27,320 nucleotides of DNA from Bipalium vagum (GCA_037834085.1 JBBMKC010093691.1:1-27320), one strand, 5' to 3'; positions 1-12,368 are shown, counted from the stretch's first letter. Numbers and translations: made by a program. Notes: generated by a model not told the origin, from the sequence alone.

Positions 1-74
<74 letters not shown>
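1..74. repeat. ATA trinucleotide microsatellite at the left edge
   Basis: An uninterrupted run of the trinucleotide ATA fills the first 74 bases and probably continues beyond the window. Simple repeats at both window edges suggest a contig bounded by regions that are hard to assemble (inference). Confidence 0.97.
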
Positions 75-3000
75 CAAGTTTTTCTATTAATTATAATTAA
101 TTGATAATAATTAATACTAATTAATTAATTAATTATTAGTAGTACTTGATCTTTAACAATTTATTTATATTTGAATTCTTCTTCAACTTCTGAATCCCTT
201 TTTTCAATCTAGATATTACAGAATTCCTATTATATTAACAGATATTTCGCAGATTTTCTCGGATTTACACTTTGTATCCCCGATATCTTTTCTCTATTAG
301 TAAATCGAAAATTAACTCGGGAAATTTGTATATTTTTCATTTTAAATTAAATAACTTTTATTATGTGATGATTTTTAGAAACATCTAAGAGAATTCTCAA
401 GTGCTAAAATATGATACCTCACTTCTCAACCAAACGATTCATAAAATTTTGAGCAGAAAAGGAGAATTTATCTTTCATAAACTTTCGTTTTCCAGAACGA
501 TTTAAAATAGATAATTTTCTCCCATATTACTGACCTAAAATAATCAATTTTCACATTAAGTAATAAGATATATGAACTTATAATATTAATATTTTAACAT
601 TATATCTTAAAGTCTATTTTCTTATCTTTTTCTGTTCTTACATCATATTATTTACGTTACTGATCTATATAAATTAGCGAAGAATGTTTTTTAAAGAAAT
701 TTTCAGAATAGCTGGTAAGGAATTTCATGCAATATAGCTGGAATATTTTGTTTTTGTTTTAAATGATTAATTTAATCTCAAAGTAATATAATATTTAATG
801 ATTAGTATTTAAATAAAGATCATATAATTACATTCAAAATGATATATTAAAACAATGTTTATGTTAATTATGTATTTCTTGAAAATTTTTTACACTGTAA
901 ATAAGAATAGCAAAAACAACCAACCTGATATTGATTTTTAGCTTTACTTTTGAAACTAATAGTAAATATTATGTTAATTAAACTTAACCTATTAAGGTCG
1001 ATGCGCTCGCATAAAATGCTCCGCTAATTAAAAAAAATCACTTTGCTTGTCTTTTAAAAAAATTGCATAACATAAGAAATACTAAATTAACCTTGACGAA
1101 AGACCTGGAGTGATATCGAAGTTCAACCTTTATAAAATATCTGCTGAACTCAAGTAAATGTGAGTAAAAGAAAACATTTATTAATATCAAAAATAAATAT
1201 TACATTTATATTTTAATAATTTATTTATCTAAATTTAATTATTTTTTATATAGATATAATTAGAATTATTGTTTGTATAGTTTCACAATATTTTTCAAAT
1301 AACATTGAAAAAAATCATTTTGTGTTAATTAAAAACAGATTAAAAATACCACCCAATAAGTGATCCGAATTAAAAAGATAGTTGTTTATAATAACAAAAT
1401 TCTAGGATAAAATGTAACTAAATATATAATATAAATTATATTTAAAATAATCATTTAAATTGTTTTAATGTTTCACAATAATTTTTTAAACAAAAATCAA
1501 ATCTATTTTCACATGAACTGATTTTGTTTTAATTAAATAAATTTTTTTTCATTTGAAAATGATTTTAGATAATAAATGGAATTTTTATCTGGTTACATTA
1601 ATAAATATCATTGATGTTATATACGTAAATTTGAAGACACCAAATTTTTTAAAATTATTTTTCATTTATCATATTTTTGATGTAAAATTCTCACAAACAT
1701 TATTATTACCCCAGATAAACCATAGATTTTTGTTACAATGTTACAATGGATTTTATTACAGTACACGGAGAACATAATACAGAAATAATACTCCGGAAAA
1801 AGAATATAATTGATTTAGACTGCAGACAACGGTCTGATATAAAGATGGATTATTTCTATAAATTAAACTATTTAGAAAATATAAATAATATTTAAAAATA
1901 AAAAAATATAAATATAAAAAATAAATATAAAAATAAGATAAGACGAATATTTAAGAAATGTCATAATGATAAAATAATATGAATTTAATGACACCCTTTT
2001 ATCTTGATCATTGAATGTACTTAGGTGTATTTTAATAAAAATCCTCATTAAAGGATTCAATACATACCAGGAAAAATTAATAAAAATATTAATAATAATA
2101 TAATAAACTACTTGGGAAATTTTTTTATCATTTAAAATAAATGTAAATATTTCCAAAAGTTTTTATGGATCAAGTTAAGGAAAATGTCAATAAAAAGTAA
2201 AATATTATTATCACATTAACACTAATACATTCAACTTAACTAAACTGATATTTTAAGATTTCCAAAAGAGTCATAGGTACAAAAAAGGTTCCTGGACAAT
2301 TTTATAAGGGAAATTAAATATTATTTTTTGTGAACTGAAGAACACTTAAAAAATCATTATAATTATCAACAAAAAGATATGTTAGAAAAGTTAACTTGAA
2401 GAAATAGGAAGTGTAACAATTAAATATTAATTAATAATAATAATAATTTATAAATATTTTAAAAATAATTTTTAAAGTAATATATTATAATTTAATCCTT
2501 AATATAAAATAATTTTTTAATAATTTTAATAAATATAAAGGTTTCTTTTAAAAATTAACTAATTAAATTAATATTAATAAAGACATTTAATTAATTTGTT
2601 TAAACAAATTAATTTAAAAAAACAAGTATTGTTGAATTATTCAATTATTTTAATCGAATAAATCTGTTACCAAATTTTGATTTTATGAATTCAGAAACTG
2701 TTGATATCAGTAAATAACAGGAAGAATAATTTTTTAAATTGTGTGATGAAATACGTCCTAGAAATCAAAAGAATCTATTACAATACAAAAACTTGAAAAT
2801 TTGGAAAAAAAATTAAATCTATTCGAAAATTTAATGATCAAATACAGAATTTGTGAACAGAAGAAAAACCTTAAAGAATAAAATAAATAAACTGCAGATA
2901 AATTAATCCTGTCGATTTCGGACGAAAATAACAAAACGAGGAATAACTGTTTTTTATTAAATATAAAACTTGAGTAAAACTTTTACACTTGAAAAATTAT

Positions 3001-4051
3001 TGAAAAAAATATTAAAGTTGTTATAAATCAATATTTCAAAATGTGAACGTAATATTTCCATAAATAATGAATAAATTATAAGTGTAAATTGTAACTGTAT
3101 ACCAAACCAGAATTAATTTATAAAATATAATAATTAACTGTCAAAGTTGTACACAATTTTTTGTATTTAATATATATAATTCTTTTATTAACGTTCTAAA
3201 CATAAATAAACGTTTTAAACCAGAATACTTTAAAATGCATTATAAATGTAATTCGTTTTGATAATTTAAGAATTTGACAAAGTGATAAAATTATTTTCAA
3301 AATATAATATTAAAATAATTTATTTAAAAATATTTAAAGAGATAAAATAAAATTATCTAAAAGAATATTATATTGAGTATGAAATAAATATTTTTAAAAC
3401 AAAAGAAAATCTGTGCAATAAATATTGATATATTTTTCTAAATTAAAAATAATTTTTGAGAAATTAAATTATAATAATATTTATTGTAAATATATTTCAA
3501 TATGAATTATTTTTATAAAAAAATTAAATATTCTCATCAATTAATTATCTTAATTGTCTTGTATAACTTAATGTAAATTGTCAAATTTCAAATTCTTTTA
3601 AAAGAAAAATGAGTCTTAAACTTCATAAAACCCATAAAACGCATAAAATAAATTCCTAATTTATATTTATAAAAAAATAAATAATTTGTATTAATTTAAT
3701 ATAACATTCTTATTTGGATATTAAAAAAATTTTTTTTATAAAACAATTTTAAATATTGATGGAATATATAAACAAAAGAAAAAAAAGAATTTTCTGTAGT
3801 AATGAATAAATTTTATAAAGATCTTATTTACCAATTCTTTTTATCGAAATCAAAATAATATGCTTTAAAAACTTTTTTTTCTCTAATATCCTTTCTGATG
3901 CTGAAAGGTTCTTAGTACCAGTCGGAGGAGTACTAAAATTTGGCTAACTTATTCTCCATCCCCCTTTTGTCTAGGAATATTTTAGCTTGTCACCGGTTTG
4001 TGCATTTTATCAACTTTTTCATGACTAGCATAATATTCAAGTGAAATAATA
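75..4051. other. AT-rich non-coding stretch without a recognisable gene
   Basis: About 4 kb of very AT-rich DNA with only short, low-complexity open frames rich in I, N, K, F and Y, as expected by chance at this composition. Two small patches are richer in G and C: around 980-1030 and 3890-4010. Neither gave a protein match I recognise. A perfect 26-base palindrome lies at 2589-2614. Confidence 0.7.
2589..2614. repeat. Perfect 26-base palindrome
   Basis: Thirteen bases (AATTAATTTGTTT) are followed immediately by their exact reverse complement, centred on GTTTAAAC. It could extrude as a hairpin or be chance in AT-rich DNA. No gene or terminal-repeat pair is associated with it. Confidence 0.9.
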
Positions 4052-4550
4052 TTAGGGGTATCCATAAGTTAACATATATATGGAATTTAAGTAATATTAA
4101 TATTAAAAAATTTGTATTTTGTTTAAGTAAGTCAATATTGATTATATTTATGGCATTAATTTGATAATTTATGTAAGTTTACCAAATTATTTTTAGAAAT
4201 TATAATGGAAAGTAGATAAAATGCAAATACAGCACTGCATGTTGTTTTTGTTTAATGAGAGCAAAACTAGAGCAGTAGACGAGAGTTCATGTCATCAATG
4301 GTTTGCACACTTTAAAAGAGATGATGTTGATTTGAACGATGAAGAACGCGTTGGGTGGTCACATGAGATGAGTTTTGGGGTGACCTGGAAGCACTTTCGA
4401 AAGAGGATTTAACTCAATCGAGTGTAGAATTGGCAAGAAGGTTACATGTTAACTAGAGCACCATAATTCGATGGTTATATCAGTTGAGAAAGATTCATAA
4501 AGAAGGAAAATGAGTTCCCCATGATTTATCCGAGAAGAAATATAATAATA
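4052..4550 (+). mobile_element. Mariner (cecropia-like) fragment, 5' part only
   Basis: Remnant of a mariner DNA transposon encoding the DNA-binding N-terminal part of the transposase, which binds the terminal repeats. From about 4221, HCMLFLFNESKT and then CHQWFAHFKRDDVDLND match the first helix-turn-helix region (usual form WFARFKSGDFDLED). In another frame at about 4390-4545, LTQSSVELARRLHVN, STIIRW and KIHKEGK with VPHDLSEK match the second helix-turn-helix and linker of cecropia-type mariners. About 20 residues seem missing between ESKT and RAVDES, one frameshift lies near 4370, and stops replace residues after HVN and after KEGK. The catalytic domain is absent. TTAGGGGTATCCATAAGT at 4052 may be the left inverted repeat, but no right partner was found. 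Confidence 0.85.
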
Positions 4551-6890
4551 CATGAAATTTCTTTAAAATAGTATAACCAATAATATAAAATACTTTTTGA
4601 GAATACTATTAAACTTAAATCAGTTTATAATGTAACTATATAATTCTACCTACCGGTTATTATTTCCGTGCATTCAGTACAAGAATAAATGTACAGGGAT
4701 TAATGAAGACCACTACAGCATCTATAATATAACAGATAGGAAATGACGCTGGTAACTCTATTTTCTTTTATTTTAAAATTATGAAAGTCACTATGCACTC
4801 AATATATTTATATTAAATATCTAGACCATTTCAAAAAAAATTTTGAAAAAAAAGAATGAAATAATTACCAACTATAATAGCAATCACCATAGAATTAAAA
4901 AAAGGAACAGCCTTTTTTATTTATGTTGATTTCGTAGTTTCCTGCCTTTACGTTTTAATAATTTTATCATTGTCAAAAGTACGTGGATAAAATGAAATCA
5001 ATATTGATTATTTAGGTATAAAATATATTTTTATCCATTTATTTAAACAAAAAATTATATGAATATAATTATTTATTACTTTTTATTTAGAAAAAACTAA
5101 TTTTATTTAGAGCAAGGTTCTGAAAAGACATTTAAATATTGTTCACAGTAATTGTATAAATAAAGATTCAGACAAAGAATATCAAAGATAATTATGACTT
5201 GATATATTATTCATGGATATCATCATCCCTGAATACGAATGAAAAATACCATTAAAACCGACATATATAAAACCGATCAATTTTGTCACACATCAAAAAT
5301 ATCAAAAATTGATAGTTATGAATAACGCATTATTTTTGTTATTACAAAGTAAAAAGAAAAAAAATAGTTTAACAATAAAATCATGACAATATTTAAAATA
5401 TCTATTTTTTATTTAATATCTAAAATATTTATTTATTATCATTTATATATATAAATATAATTTATATCATCGATATTTAATTTGTTAAAAAAACCATATT
5501 CTCATATAATAGTATGATATAATATCATATGATTAAACAACTGATATATGAGACAATAATTTTGACGAAAAATTTAAGAAAATTCTTTTATAAAATCGGA
5601 AAATTCAAATGTTTTAAATTAACATATTATATTTATCTTGTTTTAATAAATAAATTATTAAATCATTGATTTAAATTAATCAAGTTGAATAAAAATTAAT
5701 TGACAATTTTTAAATGTTATTTTTAGTTTTATTGATTATTAAATAATTTATTTCAATAAAATTTTCAGACAAAAGATAATGTTAAACCAGAATTTATGAA
5801 ATTTTCATTCACGAATTCATTGAAAAAGATCAATGTTACATACACATGAATAGTTTCAAATAAATGTACAAATGTATCAATTTATCTAAGAATAAAACAC
5901 TTTTAATTGCAAGCCGCAGAAAATTGGGAATCAAAGAAAAGAAAAAATAATTATATAATTATTCCCTTTTTTCTTGGAATGGTAGAAAAATATTTATCAT
6001 ATATATATTTCACATAATTAATTTTTGAATTAAAACAAAATTTAATTATTGTTCGATATTCAGAAAAAATAATAAGACAAAACCAAAAAATCCAACTTTT
6101 TTTTCTAGACAATTTTTAGAAGTTACTATACATTAATAAAATAAAATTATTTTATATTTTCATATTACATATATTATGTTATATTTTATTATAAAATATT
6201 AAAACATCAATTTATTTTATTCAGGTTCATGGGAAAAAAAGATAAATGAGTTTGGACAAATAATTAAATAGATTGTATTTAAAAATATTTGACTAATAAT
6301 ATTCATAAAAAATAAAATAAAAATTATGTAAATTTTATTTTTAATTATGGATTATTATAATAAATTGATATTAAGTTTTATTAAAAATATTTTTTGCTTT
6401 TTTATTTATTCACTGTACATTTATTAAATAATAAAAATAAAAAAAATAAAAAATAATAATACATTAAGATGTGTAATATATTTGTTCGAAAAAGAATTAT
6501 TGCTAAAATTCGTGAATAAAAATAAGTTCGATTTGATATTATATTTTATTTCGTTAAATATAAAGGTTAAATAATTCTTAATTACTAAAACATTAGTCTT
6601 CTTTCTCCAAAATTTGTCGGTTACCGAAAAATTGCTTTGAATTAAATCACCACAGAAAACATTGTTTTGAGCTGTTTTATGTAGGCAGCAATATTAATAA
6701 TGACTACGGATATTTAAAATCCGAAGAATGCTGTTCTATCAAAGTCGCTAATGGTTTCAAATTTTGAGTGTAAAATAAAGAATTTTTAGTAACAAAAATT
6801 ACGAATGAGAGTAACACTTAGCAGACTTATCAGGATTCTCTTAATAGGTAATATGATTAATAAATAATTAACATTTCCCTTAATAAAATA
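4551..6890. other. AT-rich non-coding stretch
   Basis: No gene, RNA or transposase motif was recognised in 2.3 kb. Short self-complementary sequences occur, for example TATGATATAATATCATA near 5513, which is expected at this composition. Confidence 0.65.
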
Positions 6891-7100
6891 TTAGGTTAGT
6901 GTGAAAGTAATGTCTCATTATATATAGAATTATTTTATAAAATTTCACAAACTGCAAAATTTTTTATATATTGCAATAATTTCTCTAATTATTCACGACC
7001 ATTAACCATGTTTCAGGTATTAAATTAATCCTCTTGAAAAAATCCTATCTTGACCTGAAACTTTCAAATAATACAATATCCGCATCCTGCTCCAACCTAA
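6891..7100. repeat. Possible mariner-type MITE with short inverted ends
   Basis: The left end TTAGGTTAGTGTGAAAGTAA resembles terminal repeats of mariner elements of the Hsmar1/MADE1 type. The right end read inward on the minus strand begins TTAGGTTGGAGC. The two ends agree over the first seven bases and then only partly. A TA precedes the left end, but the right flank is CT, so a target-site duplication is not supported. The 210-bp interior encodes nothing recognisable. A chance pairing of TTAGGTT-like words in AT-rich DNA is quite possible. Confidence 0.25.
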
Positions 7101-7518
7101 CTTATCCTTTAAAAATAAACATTCTACGATATTTTATACAGCTTTTTATTGTTTCTAACAAATTTTGTGTTAATATAGTCTTTCATTCTCAAATTCCTTG
7201 TCAACACCAATCAGACCATTATAAAATCTTACGAATCTCTATAGAGGGCACAAGAAAAGTTCTCGAAATTGTCTTGTCCTTTTAAAACGTCATATTTGAA
7301 AAAAGAAACACATATGATACTAATAAATATGAAATGTAACTTAATTGAAGCGCTATTTTATGGAGTTCAAATAAATGAAACTAATTTTACGATGATAACA
7401 TGACAATCATATAAATTATTCCATTTGCGATTCATAAAATAATTTCCTTTTTTATTAACATGATATAAACCAGATATATAACGTCATATACAGAGGTACT
7501 TTAATCTTCTGAATCTGT

Positions 7519-7892
7519 ATGGTTTGCAATTTTTACAAGAGATGACATTAACGATTTGATATGGCAGCACGATGATACATAACCGCACTTCCCATAAAAC
7601 TATAGCTTGATGTTTATTTCCCTTTATATGGATCGGACGACGGAGTCCAGTTGAGTGCCAACCACGCTTTCCGGACCTTAAACTCCAGATTTTTTTTTAT
7701 TTGTTATTTTGAAGAAAAATGTTTATGAAACCAAGCCAAAATAACATAAATTATCTGAAAACCTCAATTATTCAATCCTGTGCTAAAATAACTCCTGGTA
7801 TGTGCGTGAACGTTAGCATAAGTGTTCCATACAGAATTAGACGTTGCATCGGTGCTAATGAGGCTCAATTTGAGCACATTTTAATTAAATAA
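7519..7892 (+). pseudogene. Tc1/mariner-superfamily transposase relic, C-terminal half
   Basis: Decayed catalytic-domain end of an IS630-Tc1-mariner transposase of the kind common in arthropods, with conserved DLIFQQDGAPPHF and GRRGPVEWPPRSPDLTPLDFFLWG blocks. Here DDINDLIWQHDDT followed by PHFP marks the second catalytic aspartate. WIGRRSPVE in one frame, and TPDFFLFVILKKNVYETKP in another, mark the third. NINYLKTSIIQSCAKI and then RIRRCIGANEAQFEHILIK are the usual tail, ending at a stop at 7890-7892. At least two frame changes and several stops (for example between DDT and PHFP) show that it is dead. The N-terminal half and the element ends are not visible. It may be related to the minus-strand pieces at 12.4 kb and 13-14 kb. 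Confidence 0.85.
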
Positions 7893-8829
7893 ATGTTATT
7901 ATTCTGTTCTTATATATGATAACATGATAAGAACAAAAAAGAAGAACAAATGGATAAAAATAAAAGATAAAAGATCTTAAGAAAGAATTGTGGAAGACAG
8001 AATTTCAATATGGATGTGATTGGTAAAAGTTATTTTTATAAATGGCAAATAATTGGAATTCCTTGATAAATTTTATCAAAAAAAATATATCACGTCAATT
8101 ATCCCATTAATTAAGTTATTAAATTTATTTTCTTTTATTTAAAAAAGATTCATTTTATATTTTGTTTTTTGTTTAACATTCCATTATTTAAATTATAACT
8201 TGCCTTAGTGGATGAGCATTGGTTTATTCTAAAAAACCAACAAACCACATTTATGCTTAACACTACTGAAATTTCACAAATTATTATTTAATGTAACGTT
8301 ATTTAATAAAAATATAACTATTTTAATCAATATAAATTCAGAACAGTGACTATAGATTTCTGGTTTGAAATAAGCAGAAGACCAATACTTCTGTATAAAA
8401 ATAAAATAAAATTGAAATATTTTAATTATTATTTTTACATAATTGTTAAATTGAATCCAACTGGTGATAAACAGGGTTATTAATTTACATTCCTTTAATA
8501 ATAATTTGTTATCTATGGTTCATGTGCAAATGTTGATCTATCGCTGTATGAAACCAATAAAGTGATCTGAAAAATTAAGCAACAAAAATTGCAGTTTATA
8601 ATTTATATATGACCTGCATTGTTTTCATGTTACTAAAATAATTTTTGATGAAATATTTGTGACACTAGCGTTAATTAGTAGTATCAGTTAATGTTCACTA
8701 ATGAATTTATTTATTTTGGATCATAAATGTAGAGTACGTTAACTGATAGAAAGAACAAACAAATTATGAAGATAAAATCGTGTATTAGAGAAAATGAATT
8801 CATTATTTTTAACGTAGAGATCCAATTAA
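7893..8829. other. AT-rich non-coding stretch
   Basis: No coding or RNA feature was recognised between two transposase relics. It may include decayed non-coding ends of either element. Confidence 0.6.
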
Positions 8830-9460
8830 AAAAAATAAACATGGACAAATAATATAATAATATAATAATTGGCGGAACCTCCTTTAGTCTTGATAACTTC
8901 TGCAGGTCTTTCTGACACGGAACGGGTTAGATTAGGTAACCACTGTTTTGGGATCTGATTACATAAAGTTTTCACGATATATAGTCTCAATCGGTCTGTA
9001 TTATGCATGAAGGATTTCTTCAGCAATCCTTTCAGACCATAAATTTTCTATTGAATTTAAGTCTGACCAATGTGGAGAAAAGTCTAGCACATTCCATAAT
9101 TGAATCGAAATTCAATTTTTCATCCTTTGTCTTTTGTGACACAAAGCATCGCCATGAAGGAGAATCCATGAATCGACATTCTTAAAATACTGCTGCTGTA
9201 TCGATGATACTTGAACATTTCCAAATAAAAAATATCTTTTCTCCTACAATTAAACATCCTATCATTGTTATTTTTGGAGAACCCTTCACTTGACATGGCC
9301 ATACCAGATTCCGATCGATGAAATCTAACGACAAGTATTTAAAGGTATTAAATGTCTAAGTATCATCGTTACTGCATCATTGTTTTATTGAATAAGAATG
9401 AGGATTCGTGGATTCTTTTTCACGATCAGATCTCGTTGATGAAGGTAGTAAGCCATGACT
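8830..9460 (-). pseudogene. Internally deleted Tc1-like transposase relic
   Basis: Read on the minus strand, DLIVKKNPRILI near 9420-9450 resembles the paired-like helix-turn-helix of Tc1 transposases (usual form RLIVRKVKKNPR). It is followed too soon by VWPCQVKGSPKITMIG at about 9300-9255, the strand before the second catalytic residue (usual form VWGCMSYKGVGKMTMIDG), so most of the middle has been deleted. YLEMFKYHRYSSSILRM, DFSPHWSDLNSIENLWSE (usual form WPAQSPDLNPIENVW) and VKTLCNQIPKQWLPNLTRSV with AEVIKTKGGSANY complete the typical Tc1 tail at about 8870. Several frame changes are needed to read it. No inverted terminal repeats were found. The family call is firm; boundaries are approximate. 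Confidence 0.88.
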
Positions 9461-11086
9461 CAGATTGTAAACGAAGTTTGATTACACAAACAAAACTCGA
9501 GTTTTAAATTTTTTAACAAAACAATATTATTTTGATTGTTTTAATCTTTGCAATAATACTTTCTAATAGATAAAAAGGAAAAAAATATAAATATAAATAT
9601 TATAAAAGTAATTATAAGAAAAAATTATTTTATAGTCGTGTATGGAAACCTATCGTCGTTTGATTAGAAGCTTTAAAAAGATAAAATCTTTTAAGACTAA
9701 AAGTGAAAAATAATAGAATTGTTTTTCATTATATTTTCATTAAAAGAAACCTTAGAAATTGATTTATTTGATTGAGTAATACATATTTAAATAATAATAT
9801 TTAATTATAATAATATCAGTAAATTTTTTTATTTCCGTTATGTCCATACTGAGCAAGAAGTGTTACTAAGTCCTTAAAAATCAGGTGGAAAAAATCACAT
9901 TATTCATTACAGAGTTAAATATTCAAAAAGAAAAAAACATTCATTATAAGAAATTTTAAGGGAAAAAATCACAAATCACAAACTAAAAAAATGTTAATCA
10001 ATTGAAAGCGGGCTTCAATGACTTATACTTTTTATTTCGCTAATTATTTTATTGATTTCAAATTAAAAATAAATAATGAATAATATCGATTAATTTATTA
10101 TTAATAATAATTTATTAATTTAATGATTTCTTGATATTAAAAATTGCACGACTTAAAAATTCCTAATAAAGTTATTTCATTAAATTTTTCTATTTAGGTC
10201 TCACAAATTGATTTTTTTATCATTGATATTTATTTTTTTATTTATTTCTTTTATGATAGAAAAATACGATTTAATTCCAGGCAAAAAACAATTGAGCTTA
10301 ACTGAATAATTTTCAAAAGGAGCAATTTGAAAAAGTAAACCAAAAATAAAAGAAAAAAAATTAATATTACTCCGAGATTTCAGAGAGTCTGGCTAACAAT
10401 TGATGGATTTAGTTTAAATATTTACAATTATGACGAATTGTTTTACGCTGAAGATGCAATGCTTTTCAACAAAACCGGGAGAGAAAAAGTTTCTGTGTGA
10501 TTTCTCTATCAATGGAAATTGAAAGAGAACAGATCAAATGAAATCAAACTGAAAAAGAGACAGAAAATGGCCGAACTAAAGCAGTAAGCATTGCTAAAAT
10601 ATGCCGTTCATAATGCTTAACAGTATTACTAGTCAATTTTTACACTAATTTTCCAAATAAGTTTCTCATCTAACACAATGAAATATTTGTAAAAAATAAA
10701 AATTAATAATAAATTTTCAAACCATTCACAAAATAATGACAATATTTTAATATGGATAAATATTTCCATCATTTACTGGAGATTAATTTCGACGTTATTT
10801 TTTCAGTTGAATTAAAAATGGTAAAATGTTTTTTTGGAAAAATAATTTTTAAATAATTATTATGATTAGAGTTTATATTTTATGTGACTTTATTTATCTG
10901 AATTTTCGTTATTATCAATTTTAAAATAAAAAGTTTAAAATACGCAGACTTTAATTTAATTTTTATAATATTTATTCTTGGAAAATTAAATTTGACTATT
11001 GTAAACATGAAACCGTTAATTTAGAAATGTCACATTTCTTTTTTTTCACAATTATCGAATCAAATTTTATTATAAAAAAATACTTA
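9461..11086. other. AT-rich non-coding stretch, partly probable intron
   Basis: No gene was recognised. The part next to 11086 is intron downstream of the LIM exon on the minus strand (inference from the donor site). A faint resemblance of a short plus-strand frame near 10440-10500 to a pogo/Tigger motif was rejected. Confidence 0.6.
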
Positions 11087-11087
11087 C

Positions 11088-11350
11088 TTGTAATAATGAT
11101 TCCGACAAAATAATTTATTATCCTTTAACATGAAGCATGATTCTTCTAATATCTCTTCACAAATAGAACACAGAGCACAAGATTTGTGCCAGAATGTTTC
11201 ATTGAGAGAAAATAGATATTTATCGTTTATTGCTGCATTGCAACCAGTGCAAATGGGATTATCAACCTTTTTTCGTTTTTTAGTAAAATCTACCGATAGT
11301 TTTGCCACTGAATTCTTTTCACTCCAATGTATATTTTCAAGATTTTTCAT
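11088..11350 (-). CDS. LIM zinc-finger exon, probable Lmx1-type LIM-homeodomain gene (partial)
   Basis: Encodes one full LIM domain, a double zinc finger used for protein-protein contacts. Numbered from the ATG at 11350, the eight zinc ligands are C34, C37, H55, C58, C61, C64, C82 and H85, with exactly 17 residues in each finger loop. NETFWHKSC, SICEEILEESCF and NKLFCRNHYYK resemble LIM1 of Lmx1a/b (usual form NDSFWHEQC, KLYCKYDYEK) more than other LIM classes. The exon ends inside the final lysine codon at a consensus donor, GTAAGTA (intron starting at 11087). A LIM1-ending intron is plausible for this family. The ATG is preceded directly by an in-frame TAG that is also an AG acceptor, so it is either the true start or the first codon of an internal exon; the acceptor tract is poor. 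Lmx1 proteins are nuclear transcription regulators. No second LIM domain or homeodomain was found in the window. Confidence 0.85.
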
Positions 11351-12279
11351 CTATTTTGAAATTCTTAAATTAATTTTAGAATTTCAAATGTCATAAATCT
11401 TGTCATAAATTAACATGTTAAAATGATATTATGTTTATAAAATTAAAATATTTAACCTTGTGAAAATCGTAAAAGTACATATTATTACTTATTATAAACA
11501 AATATATGATAAATGGCTAGAGTTAAATATATTTAGCTTAAATATTATCAGAAAACGATAAATATTAATAATAATTATTAAAATATTAATTTACAGTTTA
11601 TTTTAATTTTTTTATCCTTAACAGATTGTATTTTAATGTTTATTCAAATTTATAGTTTATACGTATATCAATTCTAAGTTTAGACTTGTTATTATCCTCT
11701 ATTTTATGTTTTCCTAATTGAAATTTTAACTATCTCTTGTTTATACAAATATTTGACCAAAATTTTTAATAAAAACTTTCAGAAAACCTTAAGTCTTGAA
11801 AAAAAACTGGTTTCTAAAAAGAAATCTTAACTATTCGAAGATTTTTAATTTAAGACAGTTGGCAACCTTTTTCAAGTGAAATTTTCGATTAGCTTCAAGT
11901 AGATCTGAAGCTCACTGGAATTATCCTAAAACTTCAAATTAATATTATCAAACTCTCAGTTTAGTTTTCAAAGATAGAGTCCTCATCTCTAAACAACCGA
12001 AACCACCATATCGACAAGACTTTCTGATGAGAACAAAAATCTGAGCAAATATGTATTTCCTAAAAATTGGTAAAACCGTGTTTCTCCAAAATTTGCAAAT
12101 ATGAAACCAAAACTCATTTTTGTACAAAATCTCTAAAAATTTCCAAAACATTGTAATTGACATAAAACGTATTTTACATCTCGTTTTTTAAAAAATTTTA
12201 ACATGAATGTTTTTATTTTCTGTAGATGCATTACTTTGATGACAAATGAATAGATGTTATTGAAACAGTGAATCCATTC
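11351..12279. other. AT-rich non-coding stretch
   Basis: No convincing gene. A 71-codon minus-strand frame at 11948-12163 has no recognisable motif and is treated as chance. The part next to 11351 is either 5' untranslated or intron sequence of the LIM gene. Confidence 0.6.
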
Positions 12280-12345
12280 TAACTATTGGGTCGAGATTGT
12301 GGAGCTGTGATTTATTATGAACTATTAAAACCATCAGTGCTGCAA
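12280..12345 (+). mobile_element. Tiny mariner transposase scrap
   Basis: The plus-strand frame reads GRDCGAVIYYELLKPS, matching the very characteristic mariner block WWDxxGVVYYELLKPGET before the second catalytic aspartate. Only about 20 residues are recognisable, and the sequence on either side does not continue the match. The same block is present in the mariner piece near 18.75 kb. A chance match cannot be excluded at this length. Confidence 0.45.
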
Positions 12346-12368
12346 AGATCGAGAAAGATATCGAAATA

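Noticed and set aside
1553-1777. 74-codon plus-strand open frame
   Set aside because: Composition is the I/N/F/L/Y mix expected by chance; no motif, no flanking splice or start evidence.
1872-2156. 94-codon minus-strand open frame with hydrophobic stretches
   Set aside because: Hydrophobicity comes from AT-rich codons for I, F and Y; low-complexity end and no family signature.
5505-5535. Hairpin-like TATGATATAATATCATA
   Set aside because: Short palindromes are frequent at this base composition; no terminator, RNA or repeat-pair context.
7034-7285. 83-codon plus-strand open frame
   Set aside because: No recognisable domain on this or the opposite strand; overlaps the possible MITE and is probably chance.
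10430-10500. Frame with FYAEDAMLFNKT resembling the YNADETGLF block of pogo/Tigger transposases
   Set aside because: Match is only a few residues, order is imperfect, and neighbouring conserved blocks could not be found.
11130-11396. Plus-strand open frame opposite the LIM exon
   Set aside because: Shadow of the LIM coding strand; the minus-strand frame has all zinc ligands and a donor site.
11948-12163. 71-codon minus-strand frame rich in W, F and C
   Set aside because: No domain match and no exon borders; treated as chance.
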